Assembly: GCA_963807975.1 (NCBI GenBank)
Contig: CAWEDV010000001.1
Coordinates: forward strand, 682,001 to 746,000
Source of the DNA: JAACFF01 sp963807975
Lineage (GTDB): Bacteria > Chloroflexota > Anaerolineae > Promineifilales > Promineifilaceae
DNA length: 64,000 nt
Direction: 5' to 3'
Part shown: positions 35,571 through 44,060 of the stretch, in pieces
Numbering within the stretch: position 1 is the first letter of the stretch
How the letters are laid out: the number at the start of each line of letters is the position of its first letter
Program-made: the position numbers and the translations under genes
Notes under the pieces: generated by a model
The model's database searches: none
Told to the model about the DNA's origin: nothing
What the model saw: only the letters and a program-made list of their open reading frames with translations

Positions 35571-36119
35571 ATGAAACTCATATCTAAGTTTTTTACAATC
35601 ATCCTTTTGCTTTCACTGATGTTCCTTGTCGCCTGTGATCCGCCCACGGATCCTGGTGGTGGTGAGGGTGGGGGCGGAGGTGAAAACGGGCCAGACCAAG
35701 GTCCCGATGATCCCGACCCTCCCGACGATCCCGATCCGGGCCCCGGTACTGGTGGCAAGTGGGCCATCGTCTATAGAGGATCTGACGTGATGTTCCCTGA
35801 AGAGTACAGCACAGCCTGTGCCGACAATATCTTCGAAGCAGGCGCAGAGTTGGATTTCACGGCCGTTGAGCTCACCGGCGAACAATCGCTTAGGTTTGAT
35901 ATATACCAGCTCATCGATAAGGAGAGCGGTGATCTCGAGGCCCTGCACCGCGAAGATTTTGGCCTTGAATCCGACCTACGCTTCGCCTTACCCGAACGCA
36001 TCAGCATGGAGCCCGGCGAATTCTATCTCACTGTCGGATCTCCGCGTGAACTGGGCGACCAATTCGCCAACCGCGCCCAACTACCCACCTCAGCCTACTG
36101 CTTCATGATTGAAGGTTGA
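35571..36119 (+). CDS. Lipoprotein with Gly/Pro/Asp-rich linker
   Basis: From ATG 35571 (GGAATGGAGG ribosome site) the protein is 182 residues. The signal peptide ends in the lipobox LVAC near residue 22. A linker of about 40 residues made of Gly, Glu, Pro and Asp follows, then a compact C-terminal domain (KWAIVYRGSDVMFPEE ... YCFMIEG) with two Cys that may form a disulfide. The domain is not recognised. It is 35 bases downstream of the CHAT gene and on the same strand, so it may be the outward-facing member of the same operon. Confidence 0.75.
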   Translation: MKLISKFFTIILLLSLMFLVACDPPTDPGGGEGGGGGENGPDQGPDDPDPPDDPDPGPGTGGKWAIVYRGSDVMFPEEYSTACADNIFEAGAELDFTAVELTGEQSLRFDIYQLIDKESGDLEALHREDFGLESDLRFALPERISMEPGEFYLTVGSPRELGDQFANRAQLPTSAYCFMIEG

Positions 36120-36199
36120 CATTACCCACAGGGAGACTGCCAGGCAGCCACAAGCCGTCTGGCAGTTTCCTCCAGCCCAATCAGCTCCCACCAACATCC

Positions 36200-36272
36200 G
36201 CCGTATCCTACTTGTTACTTGCCACTTGCTATTCGTTTTCTGTTCTCTGTTTTCTGTTCTCTGTTTTCTGTT
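36200..36272. repeat. Low-complexity spacer of TTCTGTTCTCTGTT type
   Basis: TACTTGTTACTTGCCACTTGC is followed by TTTTCTGTTCTCTGTTTTCT reiterations between convergent genes. No hairpin with a T tract is seen apart from a weak CTGCCAGGCAG-type repeat near 36136-36166. Confidence 0.5.
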
Positions 36273-37253
36273 CTATATTACTTCCGCCACAATCTTCCCC
36301 CGCACATGCCGCCCCGCCAGCGCGTCCAACCCCACCGGCACCTCTTCTAGCGGGATAACTCTGCCGACCATTGCCCCAATCTTCCCCACCGCCACCATGG
36401 CAATCATCTCTTCTCCCATATGGGATAAATCCACCTGTGCCTTATACCCGCCATTGAAATAGGCTCCACCCAGCAGTATCTGGTGTAGCGAAATTGCCTT
36501 ATGGAAAGGTACCTGCGCAAAATCAGGCAGCCCGGCAACGGCCGTTAACCCTCCACCGAAAGCCAGCATCTTCGTCCCTTCCGTCGCGCTTTCTCCTCCA
36601 AGCGTATCCACCACCGCGTCCACGCCTTCTCCGCCGCTCCATTCCATCACTCGATTATGCACATCCTCTTGCCGGTAGTCGATCGCTTCCTCCGCCCCCA
36701 GCCCGCGCACAAAATCATGATTGCCCGCCGAAGCCGTCGTGATCACCCGCGCCCCCGCCTGCGCCGCCAGCTGCACCGCAAAACCACCCACTCCTCCAGC
36801 ACCAGCCTGTACCAACACCGTCTGCCCTGCCTCAATATGCAGCCGCCTATGCAGCGCCTGGTAAGCCGTCAGACCCGCGCAGGGTAGTGCCGCCGCGTCT
36901 ACAAAAGAAACCCCATCCGGTATTCGTGCCAGCACATGAGCCACCGTCACCACATACTCGGCGAACCCGCCGGGTCGCGACAAATTACCATGATAGAACA
37001 CACAATCGCCAACCTCGAAGCCTCCCACACCTGGCCCAATCTTATCCACCGTCCCCGCCACGTCCAGGCCCAACACAAAAGGGTACCTCCACGCCGCATG
37101 CCCTCCCGCCGCCATCTTATAATCCACCGGATTCAAGCCTACCGCCTGCACCTTCACCCGCACCTCGCCCGCCCCCGGCTCCGGCACCGCAATATCGCTC
37201 AAATATAGGGAAGATGGGCTTCCCGGCTTATCCAAAACAACCGCTTTCATCAT
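36273..37253 (-). CDS. Zinc-type alcohol dehydrogenase-like / quinone oxidoreductase (MDR family)
   Basis: The protein has about 326 residues and the medium-chain dehydrogenase/reductase fold: GEVRVKVQAVGLNPVDYKM, YPFVLGLDVAGTVDKIG, and the NADPH loop VLVQAGAGGVGGFAVQLAAQAGARV. It lacks the structural-zinc Cys cluster and the catalytic Cys-His zinc site, so it belongs to the zinc-independent quinone oxidoreductase branch. Members reduce quinones or enones with NADPH. The ATG at 37253 has GGAGA six bases upstream; a TTG one codon earlier is less likely. It is divergent from the RuBisCO-like gene. Confidence 0.9.
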   Translation of the reverse strand: MMKAVVLDKPGSPSSLYLSDIAVPEPGAGEVRVKVQAVGLNPVDYKMAAGGHAAWRYPFVLGLDVAGTVDKIGPGVGGFEVGDCVFYHGNLSRPGGFAEYVVTVAHVLARIPDGVSFVDAAALPCAGLTAYQALHRRLHIEAGQTVLVQAGAGGVGGFAVQLAAQAGARVITTASAGNHDFVRGLGAEEAIDYRQEDVHNRVMEWSGGEGVDAVVDTLGGESATEGTKMLAFGGGLTAVAGLPDFAQVPFHKAISLHQILLGGAYFNGGYKAQVDLSHMGEEMIAMVAVGKIGAMVGRVIPLEEVPVGLDALAGRHVRGKIVAEVI

Positions 37254-37424
37254 CAATAATCTCCATTTGCTTGCTCTTCAGGTCAATTCAAACCAGTCAT
37301 ACCCGTGAAAACGAGACGCCACCAATTATTCCTATACCCCCTTTAATAACCAACAACACTATAGCACAACTCCCAAAACGTAAGCATTGCAATGACCGGC
37401 CGTTTTCCGTTTTCCGTTGTACGC

Positions 37425-37430
37425 TATAAT
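37425..37430 (+). promoter_or_regulatory. -10 element of the RuBisCO-like gene
   Basis: TATAAT, preceded by CGC, lies 42 bases before the ATG at 37472. No good -35 hexamer is seen at 17 bases. It is one of several CGC/TGC-TATAAT elements before genes in this window. Confidence 0.5.
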
Positions 37431-37471
37431 CCCCTCAACCTTACCCACACAACTACATATAGGAACGCACC

Positions 37472-38629
37472 ATGCCAACCCAAATCTCCGTCTCTCTCTC
37501 CGGCGAACGCTTTACCGTCTGGTACCGCATTCAAGGCCATCAAGCCACTGCCCTCGCCAAAACGCAGGCGCTCGCCGTTGAACAATCCGTAGAATTCCCC
37601 GTCCATTTGCTGCCACCGGGTGACATTCCCGATCACATCGTGGGCCAGATCAAGTCCTTTGATGCCCTGGAAAAAGATCTATACGAAGCAGAGGTAACTT
37701 TCCCCCTGGAAATCACCGGCTTCGAACTAACTCAATTTCTAAACATCTTATTCGGAAACTCCAGCCTCAAACCCGGAATTCGCCTACAAAGATTTGAACT
37801 GCCCCAAGCGCTCGGCAGTACATTTCGAGGTCCGCGCTTTGGCATCAATGGCCTGCGCGACCGGCTCCACATTCCCGATCGCCCCATCCTATGCACGGCA
37901 ATTAAGCCTATGGGGCTGAGCGCCTCTGACTTAGGCGATCTCTGCTACCAGTTTGCCCTGGGCGGCATCGACATCATCAAAGACGACCACGGCCTCGCCA
38001 ACCAACCCTTCAGCCCCCTCCGGGATCGAATCCAAGCTTGTGCTGCCTCGGTCGCCCGGGCCAACAAAGAGACCGGCTTCAATTCCATTTACATGCCCAA
38101 TATCACCGGACCCATGGACCAGATGCACAAAAATGCGCACATAGCCAAAGAAATGGGCGCCGGCGCCCTGCTTGTTTCCCCCGGCCTATCAGGCTTTGAT
38201 TCCATCCGCCTTTTGGCCGGTGATGACAGTTTGGCCCTGCCGATCATGAGCCACCCCGCCTTCATCGGCGGCTTCGTCTCCTCGCCTGGCAGCGGTATTT
38301 CCCACTACGCTCTCTTTGGCCAAATCGTGCGCCTCGCTGGCGCCGACGCCACCGTCTTTCCCAATTTTGGCGGCCGTTTCTCCTTCAGCGTTCAAGAGTG
38401 TCGAGACATCGCTGCCGGCTCCATGGACCCCATGGGCCACCTCCGCCCCATCTTCCCCACCCCCGGCGGTGGCATGACCCGCGACCGCGTCCTGGAAATG
38501 CATCAAGTATACGGTTCTCAGGTCATCTACCTCGTCGGTGGTGATCTCTACAAGACCGGTCAATCCTTAACCGAAAACGCCAAACAATTCCGCCACCAAA
38601 TCGAAAACCTGCCCACTTCTCCCCCCTAA
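37472..38629 (+). CDS. RuBisCO-like protein (form IV family)
   Basis: The 385-residue protein has the RuBisCO large-subunit fold without full active-site conservation. CTAIKPMGLS keeps Lys145 (equivalent to K175), but the second Lys is Met. IIKDDHGLANQPFSP keeps the carbamylated Lys170 and one metal Asp, while the metal Glu is His173. SHPAFIGGF and PNFGGRFSF match loop regions around the phosphate site. It should therefore not fix CO2. Form IV proteins act in methionine salvage, in isomerisation, or in decarboxylation of sugar-acid phosphates such as the apiose pathway. A sugar-acid role fits the wider sugar context, but no neighbour confirms it. Confidence 0.9.
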   Translation: MPTQISVSLSGERFTVWYRIQGHQATALAKTQALAVEQSVEFPVHLLPPGDIPDHIVGQIKSFDALEKDLYEAEVTFPLEITGFELTQFLNILFGNSSLKPGIRLQRFELPQALGSTFRGPRFGINGLRDRLHIPDRPILCTAIKPMGLSASDLGDLCYQFALGGIDIIKDDHGLANQPFSPLRDRIQACAASVARANKETGFNSIYMPNITGPMDQMHKNAHIAKEMGAGALLVSPGLSGFDSIRLLAGDDSLALPIMSHPAFIGGFVSSPGSGISHYALFGQIVRLAGADATVFPNFGGRFSFSVQECRDIAAGSMDPMGHLRPIFPTPGGGMTRDRVLEMHQVYGSQVIYLVGGDLYKTGQSLTENAKQFRHQIENLPTSPP

Positions 38630-38656
38630 TAATTGACCGCCCCACCCGCAGTCCAA

Positions 38657-38985
38657 TTATTGTCCCTTGACTAGAACATACGATCTATATATCATAGCCA
38701 TAGAACCTTTACATTTCCCAAATCCCGGTTCCCAGTTTGACATTAGAAATGACGTTTCCGGGAGAAAAACATAAACGACATCATCATCGATATCGGCAGC
38801 CTCATCCGGCAGCAGGGCGTCGCGCAGCACATTGTGTATGCAGTTCTCCTGCGGCAGCCCCTTGGTCAGCGCCTCCCACAGTTTTCCACCAGAAAGACTA
38901 CGGTAAACGCACATTTTTCTTTCGGGCGGATAATGCTCGCTGTCACCCTTGATGGGCAGCACATATACGTGGTAAATCTTAAGTA
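38657..38985 (-). pseudogene. Remnant of a BNR/sialidase-like repeat protein
   Basis: On the minus strand the reading VLPIKGDSEHYPPERK ... CVYRSLSGGKLWEALTKGLP ... NVLRDAL resembles the BNR-repeat glycosyl-hydrolase-like propellers common in Chloroflexota (pattern VYRSxDGGxxWexLTxGLPQENxxxxVLRDA). Only about 70 residues match, and the tail (DDDVVYVFLPETSFL) does not. A stop lies a few codons later and no start or upstream part of the gene is present. It is most likely a fragment left by deletion. The tail shares 32 of 33 bases with 53312-53344. Confidence 0.5.
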
Positions 38986-39096
38986 AGAGCTGGCACTATT
39001 CTGGTGTCTGCTTATTGTATAATCTTTCTAGCGCAAAATTGTGGATAAAGAACTTAGTTTCTCAACCTATTGGGTTGAAAGATACTGGAGAAACCG

Positions 39097-39441
39097 ATGA
39101 ACGCGACCGTGAAGCAGATCCTGCATTGGGCTCCCAGGGTGCTGTGCATTCTTTTTGCATTATTTTTGAGTTTATTCGCCTTAGATGTCTTCAGCGAGGG
39201 TTATGGTTTTGCAGAAACAGTTCTTGCCCTCCTGATCCACCTTCTCCCAACAATCCTCTTTGTCATCGCGTTAATTATTGCCTGGCGGTGGGAATGGGTT
39301 GGAGCAATCTTGTTCATTGTGTTGGGCCTGTTCTATCTGGCTATGAGTCGAGGTGAGAGTTGGATAATTTCAGCTCCGATGCTGCTGGTAGGTGTTCTTT
39401 TTCTGTTGAATTGGATATACAAAGGAAAGCTAAAAACGTGA
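39097..39441 (+). CDS. Small four-helix membrane protein
   Basis: The 114-residue protein consists of about four hydrophobic segments (VLCILFALFLSLFALDVF, LLIHLLPTILFVIALIIAW, WVGAILFIVLGLFYLA, SAPMLLVGVLFLLNWIY) joined by short loops, with a short basic tail. It resembles uncharacterised small integral membrane proteins found widely in bacteria. The start has CTGGAGAAACC upstream, and a TTGTATAAT element lies near 39018. No partner gene is adjacent. Function is unknown. Confidence 0.75.
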   Translation: MNATVKQILHWAPRVLCILFALFLSLFALDVFSEGYGFAETVLALLIHLLPTILFVIALIIAWRWEWVGAILFIVLGLFYLAMSRGESWIISAPMLLVGVLFLLNWIYKGKLKT

Positions 39442-39667
39442 CAGCCAGCGACAAAGCAGATTGGTTCAATCTTCAAAGATTGAACCAGACTCCCGCGTTA
39501 ACTGCTAACTGTTCGCTTGCTAATTGTGCAAAGTCCCCCCCTTCTGCAATCCGTTCGTCATCGACACTATCAGCGCTGAACGCTAGATTGTGCCGGTGAA
39601 TAACCCGTTAATTCGTTTTGCTTCGAACCCAATTATTCAATCGGAGCGCCTGCTGAATTGACACGTC

Positions 39668-39676
39668 TGCTATAAT
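39668..39676 (+). promoter_or_regulatory. Extended -10 promoter of the first dockerin gene
   Basis: TGCTATAAT at 39668-39676 is followed 34 bases later by the ATG at 39710. TTGACA at 39658-39663 lies only seven bases before TATAAT, too close for a normal -35, so the extended -10 is the likely determinant. Confidence 0.5.
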
Positions 39677-39709
39677 GAAGGCATTAGTGGAGTCATATTG
39701 GAGGGAACA

Positions 39710-40867
39710 ATGTTTCAAGGATCCTTGACATTCCGTAACGGCCGTTTAATCGCGTTTATGTTTGTTTTACTCGTTATTCTCGTCTCGGCAGGCATAGCGT
39801 TTGCCTCAACTTCCAGCCCCCCCTCACAACTCAATCCTCAGTCCGCAGAAGAAATCGCCGCTTCCTCAGCCTGCGCTGATATCATCGTCAACGGCGGCTT
39901 CGAAGAGAGCACGGGCTGGGTAACAAAGGCGACTGAGTATACCGCCGGTTATGCCATGGATCCCGAACCGGTGCGCAGCGGTGATTATTCGATGCGCACG
40001 GGAATCGTCAACCTTGCCCATAATAAGTTCAGCTATTCCAGCGCCATCCAGGCCGTTAAAATCCCAGAAGGAACCGAACAGGTAACGCTGGGATTCTGGA
40101 TCTTCCCTCAAACTGGTGAAGATGAATCCATCCCGCTGCGCCTTCCCAGAAACCCATTGGGCATACGAGAAGAAGACGCTGCCAACGTCAGTGATTGGCA
40201 GTTCGTCTTTATCCTCAACAAATATGGACAGGAGCTTGAACGCTTGCTGTATAGACGACAGAATGTTGATGATTGGGAGTATCACAGCTTTGATCTGTCG
40301 CACCACCGGGCACAGGGAACGATTCAAATCTACTTTGACACCTTCAACAATGGGTATGATGGGATCACCAGCATGCATATCGACGACGTGTCTCTAGCCG
40401 TATGCGACGAACCGCCGCCACCGGCCGATGGAACAATTGCCGGAACGGTCGTGCTGCAGGGCCGGACTGACCACAGCGGGGCGGATGTCTGTGCTGACGA
40501 CGGAGGCACCCCCGTTTGTGTGCAGACCAATACCGCGGGAGCTTTCGCCATTGACGTCGCCCCAGGAAGCTATACCGTTACCGTCGACATAGCGAGATAC
40601 CTGGATGCCGAGAAATTAAATGTGACTGTCACGTCCGGCACGACTACGACCCTGGTCCCGGTGACCTTGCTGGGGGGAGACACCAACGACGACTGCGCGG
40701 TCAACATTCTCGACCTGTCACTCGTGGGTAGTCATTTCGGTCTGAGCTGTGGTGATGCAAGTTGGGATGCCCGCGCCGATATCAATAATGACTGCACCGT
40801 AAACATCCTTGATCTGACAGGTACCGGCGGCAACTTTGGCCAGGCCTGCCCAGTACCATGGAGCTAG
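39710..40867 (+). CDS. Secreted dockerin protein with carbohydrate-binding-like N-domain
   Basis: From ATG 39710 (GGAGGGA ribosome site) the protein has 385 residues. A signal peptide (LIAFMFVLLVILVSAGIAFA) leads to a jelly-roll-like domain (IIVNGGFEESTGW ... IDDVSLAVC), as in carbohydrate-binding modules. After a Pro linker comes a carboxypeptidase-regulatory-like beta-sandwich (GTIAGTVVLQGR ... GSYTVTVDIARYLDAEK). The C-terminus is a type I dockerin with two calcium loops, GDTNDDCAVNILDL and ADINNDCTVNILDL, each followed by an F-helix. It should be exported and bind a cohesin. No catalytic domain is present. It is the first of four related genes. Confidence 0.88.
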   Translation: MFQGSLTFRNGRLIAFMFVLLVILVSAGIAFASTSSPPSQLNPQSAEEIAASSACADIIVNGGFEESTGWVTKATEYTAGYAMDPEPVRSGDYSMRTGIVNLAHNKFSYSSAIQAVKIPEGTEQVTLGFWIFPQTGEDESIPLRLPRNPLGIREEDAANVSDWQFVFILNKYGQELERLLYRRQNVDDWEYHSFDLSHHRAQGTIQIYFDTFNNGYDGITSMHIDDVSLAVCDEPPPPADGTIAGTVVLQGRTDHSGADVCADDGGTPVCVQTNTAGAFAIDVAPGSYTVTVDIARYLDAEKLNVTVTSGTTTTLVPVTLLGGDTNDDCAVNILDLSLVGSHFGLSCGDASWDARADINNDCTVNILDLTGTGGNFGQACPVPWS

Positions 40868-41053
40868 CAGAAGGGTCCCTGGAGAGCAGTTTGGCTTTTG
40901 CTTATTCGAATTGTTTAGTACGTGTCTGAAGTTCGCCGCAAGGTTGATTAATTGGCGCGTTGAGATTGGCTACCGCAGAAGAATAGGCGCGGCAGCAGTA
41001 AGTATTAGGGTATTTTACCATTAGATCTTAGCCTATCTATGAGGAGGATGTTC

Positions 41054-41938
41054 ATGTCAAAAGTCATTAGGAACTCTAAGGCTTTCTGGACGATATTGTT
41101 GGTTTCGGTATTCTGTTTCATGGTTATTCTTTTAGCGGTACCCGCCCAAGCGGAGCCGGAAGTGGTCACGCCTTTGCTGTCGCTCAATCCAGCCAATCCA
41201 GTCGTCGGGCCTGGAGGGAGCATCGATGTCGCCATACAATTGGACAATATTGGTAGCGTCGTCTACGGCAGCCAGATCAATTTAAGTTTCGATCCAGCCA
41301 TCTTGCAGGTCACCGGGGGACTGCTCACACTCGGTACATGCCCATTCCCCAGCTTCGTACAAGCCAATACGGCAAATAATACGACTGGCGCCATCGAATA
41401 TGTGGTGACTCAGCTAAATCCTGTGCTCCCTTGCAGTGGTGGCGTCGTTGCTACCATTCCCTTTACTTGTAAAGCGGAAGGAGTATCTAACGTTACTTTC
41501 ACTTCCAGCATCATCTCCGACCAAAATGCGAATGCCATTACTCACAATACCCAGAATGGAACCGTTACCTGCGAGAGAGCCGTCATAGACATCACAGGAA
41601 CAGTTGCCCTTCAGAGCTGGCCCAGCCCAACCGGAGTGAAAGTAACCTTGTATGACAGCGGTGGCATCGTTGACGGACCATACACGGTCACGTCGAATGG
41701 CGCTTTCATATTGCACGCCAGTGATGAGACCGAGACCTATCGGGTGGTGGCAAGATACGACCGCTATCTGAGTGCTGAAAAAACAGGCATTACCGGTGCA
41801 GGTGGAGATGTAATTGATGTCGGTCTCGCTACTTTGCGGGCCGGGGATATCAATGGTGACGGAGTGATCAATGTCTTGGATCTGTCCGCCTTAGGTGGCA
41901 ACTACAATAAGGTGGCTCCGCAGGCATGGGTGCCCTAG
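41054..41938 (+). CDS. Secreted cohesin protein with C-terminal half-dockerin
   Basis: From ATG 41054 (GAGGAGG six bases upstream) the protein has 294 residues. After a signal peptide (FWTILLVSVFCFMVILLAVPAQA) there is a cohesin domain (VGPGGSIDVAIQLDN, YGSQINLSFDPAILQVTG, IPFTCKAEG), then a regulatory-like beta-sandwich similar to that of the neighbouring dockerin protein. Last comes a single calcium-binding repeat, GDINGDGVINVLDLSALGGN. Having both cohesin and dockerin parts, it could work as an adaptor. The gene overlaps the next by 13 bases, which implies coupled translation. Confidence 0.87.
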   Translation: MSKVIRNSKAFWTILLVSVFCFMVILLAVPAQAEPEVVTPLLSLNPANPVVGPGGSIDVAIQLDNIGSVVYGSQINLSFDPAILQVTGGLLTLGTCPFPSFVQANTANNTTGAIEYVVTQLNPVLPCSGGVVATIPFTCKAEGVSNVTFTSSIISDQNANAITHNTQNGTVTCERAVIDITGTVALQSWPSPTGVKVTLYDSGGIVDGPYTVTSNGAFILHASDETETYRVVARYDRYLSAEKTGITGAGGDVIDVGLATLRAGDINGDGVINVLDLSALGGNYNKVAPQAWVP

Positions 41939-43074
41939 TCAAGGCTAGGATCCACTTATCGACGGCGCGTGAAGTCATATTGACCAGAATTGCGCCGCTT
42001 CTTATTGCGATCATATTATGCGGTTCAGGACAACTGCAGGCACAAGATGCTGCAGTTGTCCTGTTGGAACCGCAAACGCTATCGCTTGGCCAAGGGCAGA
42101 CAAGCAGCGTTGTTGTGCGGATTGAAGAGGCTGCCAATGTGTATGGGGTGCAGCTAGAGTTATCCTTTGACGCCGGAATAATCAAGGTACTTGATGAGAA
42201 TGAGGCTAAGCCCGGCGTTCAAATATCCGCTGGTGATTTTCTGGCCGTAGATGAGGGTTTCGAGGCTGACAATAATGTCAATAATGAAACCGGCCAGTTA
42301 ACCTATACGCTGTCTCTTTTGGCTCCAGCCGAACCCGCCTCGGGTGCGGGCACCCTGGTCGAATTCGAGGTAGAAGCATTGGAAAGTGGTGGCGCTGTTC
42401 TGCAGCTTGTTTCCATAATCCTGGCCTCGCCAAATGGGACCCAACTGCCAGTGCAAGTAGGGGACGGGCGAGAGGATGACAGTCCCATTATCGTGCCCAC
42501 AACAGCGGCGACGATTGCCGCACCGCCTGCGGCCACGGCAGTTCAGGATGCACCCAATACGCCAACAGCCACGGCCGAAAACGACCAAACAGAGCCATCA
42601 CCAACGGGATCAGCCACAGAAGCCCCGGCAGCGCCAACCGGCTCTGCCCAAAGCACGCGCTCAGCGCCGGAAACAGAAACCGCACTCCCTGCATCTGCTG
42701 AAGATCTAGCTGGGAGCACACTTCCCCCTCCCCCGCCTATTGAAGAACCCGATCTGGCCCAAGCAAGCTTAAGCACCGCCGGACCGGCAGAAGCAGAACC
42801 GCTGACTGAACTTGCAGCCGCTGCGCCGTCTCCAGAACAGTCCGAATCAGTTGCAGCAGCAGGACAACCTCTGCCAGCATTAACCGTGATCGGGCAGAAT
42901 CCGAACCTACAGGAAAACCCGGCCCTGGCGGCAACACCTGCCCCGGCTGCAGCAGGTGAGGATTCTACAAGAGGGCTCTATTTTGCATTCGGCCTGCTGT
43001 TTATTGTTATTGGCCTTATTGCCATCTGGTTTTTGTGGCGATTGCGCAGTGAAAACCGGTTTAGGAACCAATAG
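41926..43074 (+). CDS. Membrane-anchored cohesin protein with Pro/Thr/Ala-rich stalk
   Basis: The 382-residue protein starts inside the end of the previous gene. A signal peptide-like segment (LLIAIILCGSGQLQAQ) precedes a cohesin domain (LSLGQGQTSSVVVRIEE, YGVQLELSFDAGIIKV, GTLVEFEVEA). A stalk of about 170 residues rich in Pro, Ala, Thr, Ser and Glu follows, then one C-terminal membrane helix (LYFAFGLLFIVIGLIAIWFLW) with a basic tail. This is the layout of an anchoring scaffoldin that displays a cohesin on the cell surface to hold dockerin proteins. It is the only anchored member of the set. Confidence 0.87.
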   Translation: MGALVKARIHLSTAREVILTRIAPLLIAIILCGSGQLQAQDAAVVLLEPQTLSLGQGQTSSVVVRIEEAANVYGVQLELSFDAGIIKVLDENEAKPGVQISAGDFLAVDEGFEADNNVNNETGQLTYTLSLLAPAEPASGAGTLVEFEVEALESGGAVLQLVSIILASPNGTQLPVQVGDGREDDSPIIVPTTAATIAAPPAATAVQDAPNTPTATAENDQTEPSPTGSATEAPAAPTGSAQSTRSAPETETALPASAEDLAGSTLPPPPPIEEPDLAQASLSTAGPAEAEPLTELAAAAPSPEQSESVAAAGQPLPALTVIGQNPNLQENPALAATPAPAAAGEDSTRGLYFAFGLLFIVIGLIAIWFLWRLRSENRFRNQ

Positions 43075-43187
43075 AAGATGATGTGTTTGGCTTGAATCTT
43101 AGCCATCTAGCGGCTATAACCATGTTTCTACCGTCGGCTAAGTAAAAGGTCATTTTAATAAGACAAGAAGTTGTGGAGAGAAATCAG

Positions 43188-44039
43188 ATGCCACCAAGCC
43201 CTAGTGAAACTAATGATCGTTCGCACAAGTTCGGCGGAAAGTATCTAACGATATTCTTGGTCGTATTGCTGTTGGCAGTACCGATTGCTACAGCAACTGC
43301 CGCCAATGCGCAGGATCCTTCTGATCTTGAGGCGGTCGATGATTTCTCCGTATGGCTTGACGGCCCTGTTCAGGCTGCGCCAGGGGCACTATTAACCTAC
43401 AATATAACGTCTGATGCCGCCGGCTTATTCGGCGCTGAACTAGACATTGGCTTCGATCCAGCCGTTCTTCAGGTGGTCGGGACCCAGGTTACGCCGGGCG
43501 CCTGTCCCCAACCCGACTTTGTGGTCACCAACAGCGTCGACAATGCCTTAGGCACCATTTCATACGCTGCGACTTCCTTGGCCCCTACCCTCCCCTGCGC
43601 TGGCGGCATCATCGCTTCCTTCCAGTTCCAGGTTTCCGCCGCAGCCGCAGCTGGCAGCACCAGCGTACAATTTGACAAAGTGATTCTGGCCGACTCCAAT
43701 GGGACGCAAATTCCCGCCGCGCCAACCAATCTGGATCTGTCTATCGTGGTGGCGACTATTACCGCGCAGTTTAGTGGCTCCCCCACCGCGGGTACGTCCC
43801 CCCTGACCGTGAACTTCTCCAACCTCTCCAGCGGCGCCTACGACACCTGCACCTGGGATTTCGGCGACAGCAGCGGCAGCGGCTCATGTGTCGATCTAAG
43901 CCATACCTACACCACCCTGGGAACTTATACCGTATCGCTGACGGTTACCGGCGCAAGCGGCAGTGATAACGAAACCAAGCTCGATTACATCTATGTGTTT
44001 GATCAGCATCTTCTCTACTTACCCGTGATTCTTCGCTAA
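43188..44039 (+). CDS. Secreted cohesin-PKD protein with YLP-type C-terminal tail
   Basis: From ATG 43188 (GTGGAGAG upstream) the protein has 283 residues. A signal peptide (YLTIFLVVLLLAVPIATATAANA) precedes a cohesin domain (AAPGALLTYNITSDAAG, FGAELDIGFDPAVLQVVG, GGIIASFQFQVSA). A PKD domain follows with the signature CTWDFGDSSGSG and SHTYTTLGTYTVSLTV. It ends HLLYLPVILR, a short hydrophobic tail also seen in other Chloroflexota secreted proteins and echoed by WVYLPYVAR in the protein at 50077. The tail may be a sorting or surface-retention signal, which is an inference. It closes the cohesin/dockerin group. Confidence 0.86.
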   Translation: MPPSPSETNDRSHKFGGKYLTIFLVVLLLAVPIATATAANAQDPSDLEAVDDFSVWLDGPVQAAPGALLTYNITSDAAGLFGAELDIGFDPAVLQVVGTQVTPGACPQPDFVVTNSVDNALGTISYAATSLAPTLPCAGGIIASFQFQVSAAAAAGSTSVQFDKVILADSNGTQIPAAPTNLDLSIVVATITAQFSGSPTAGTSPLTVNFSNLSSGAYDTCTWDFGDSSGSGSCVDLSHTYTTLGTYTVSLTVTGASGSDNETKLDYIYVFDQHLLYLPVILR

Positions 44040-44060
44040 TCATCAGCCCTCTACCGCCAC

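Noticed and set aside
38657..38962. A functional 101-residue protein gene
   Set aside because: The match covers only an internal piece of a BNR-repeat protein, and the start lacks a ribosome site, so it was called a remnant.
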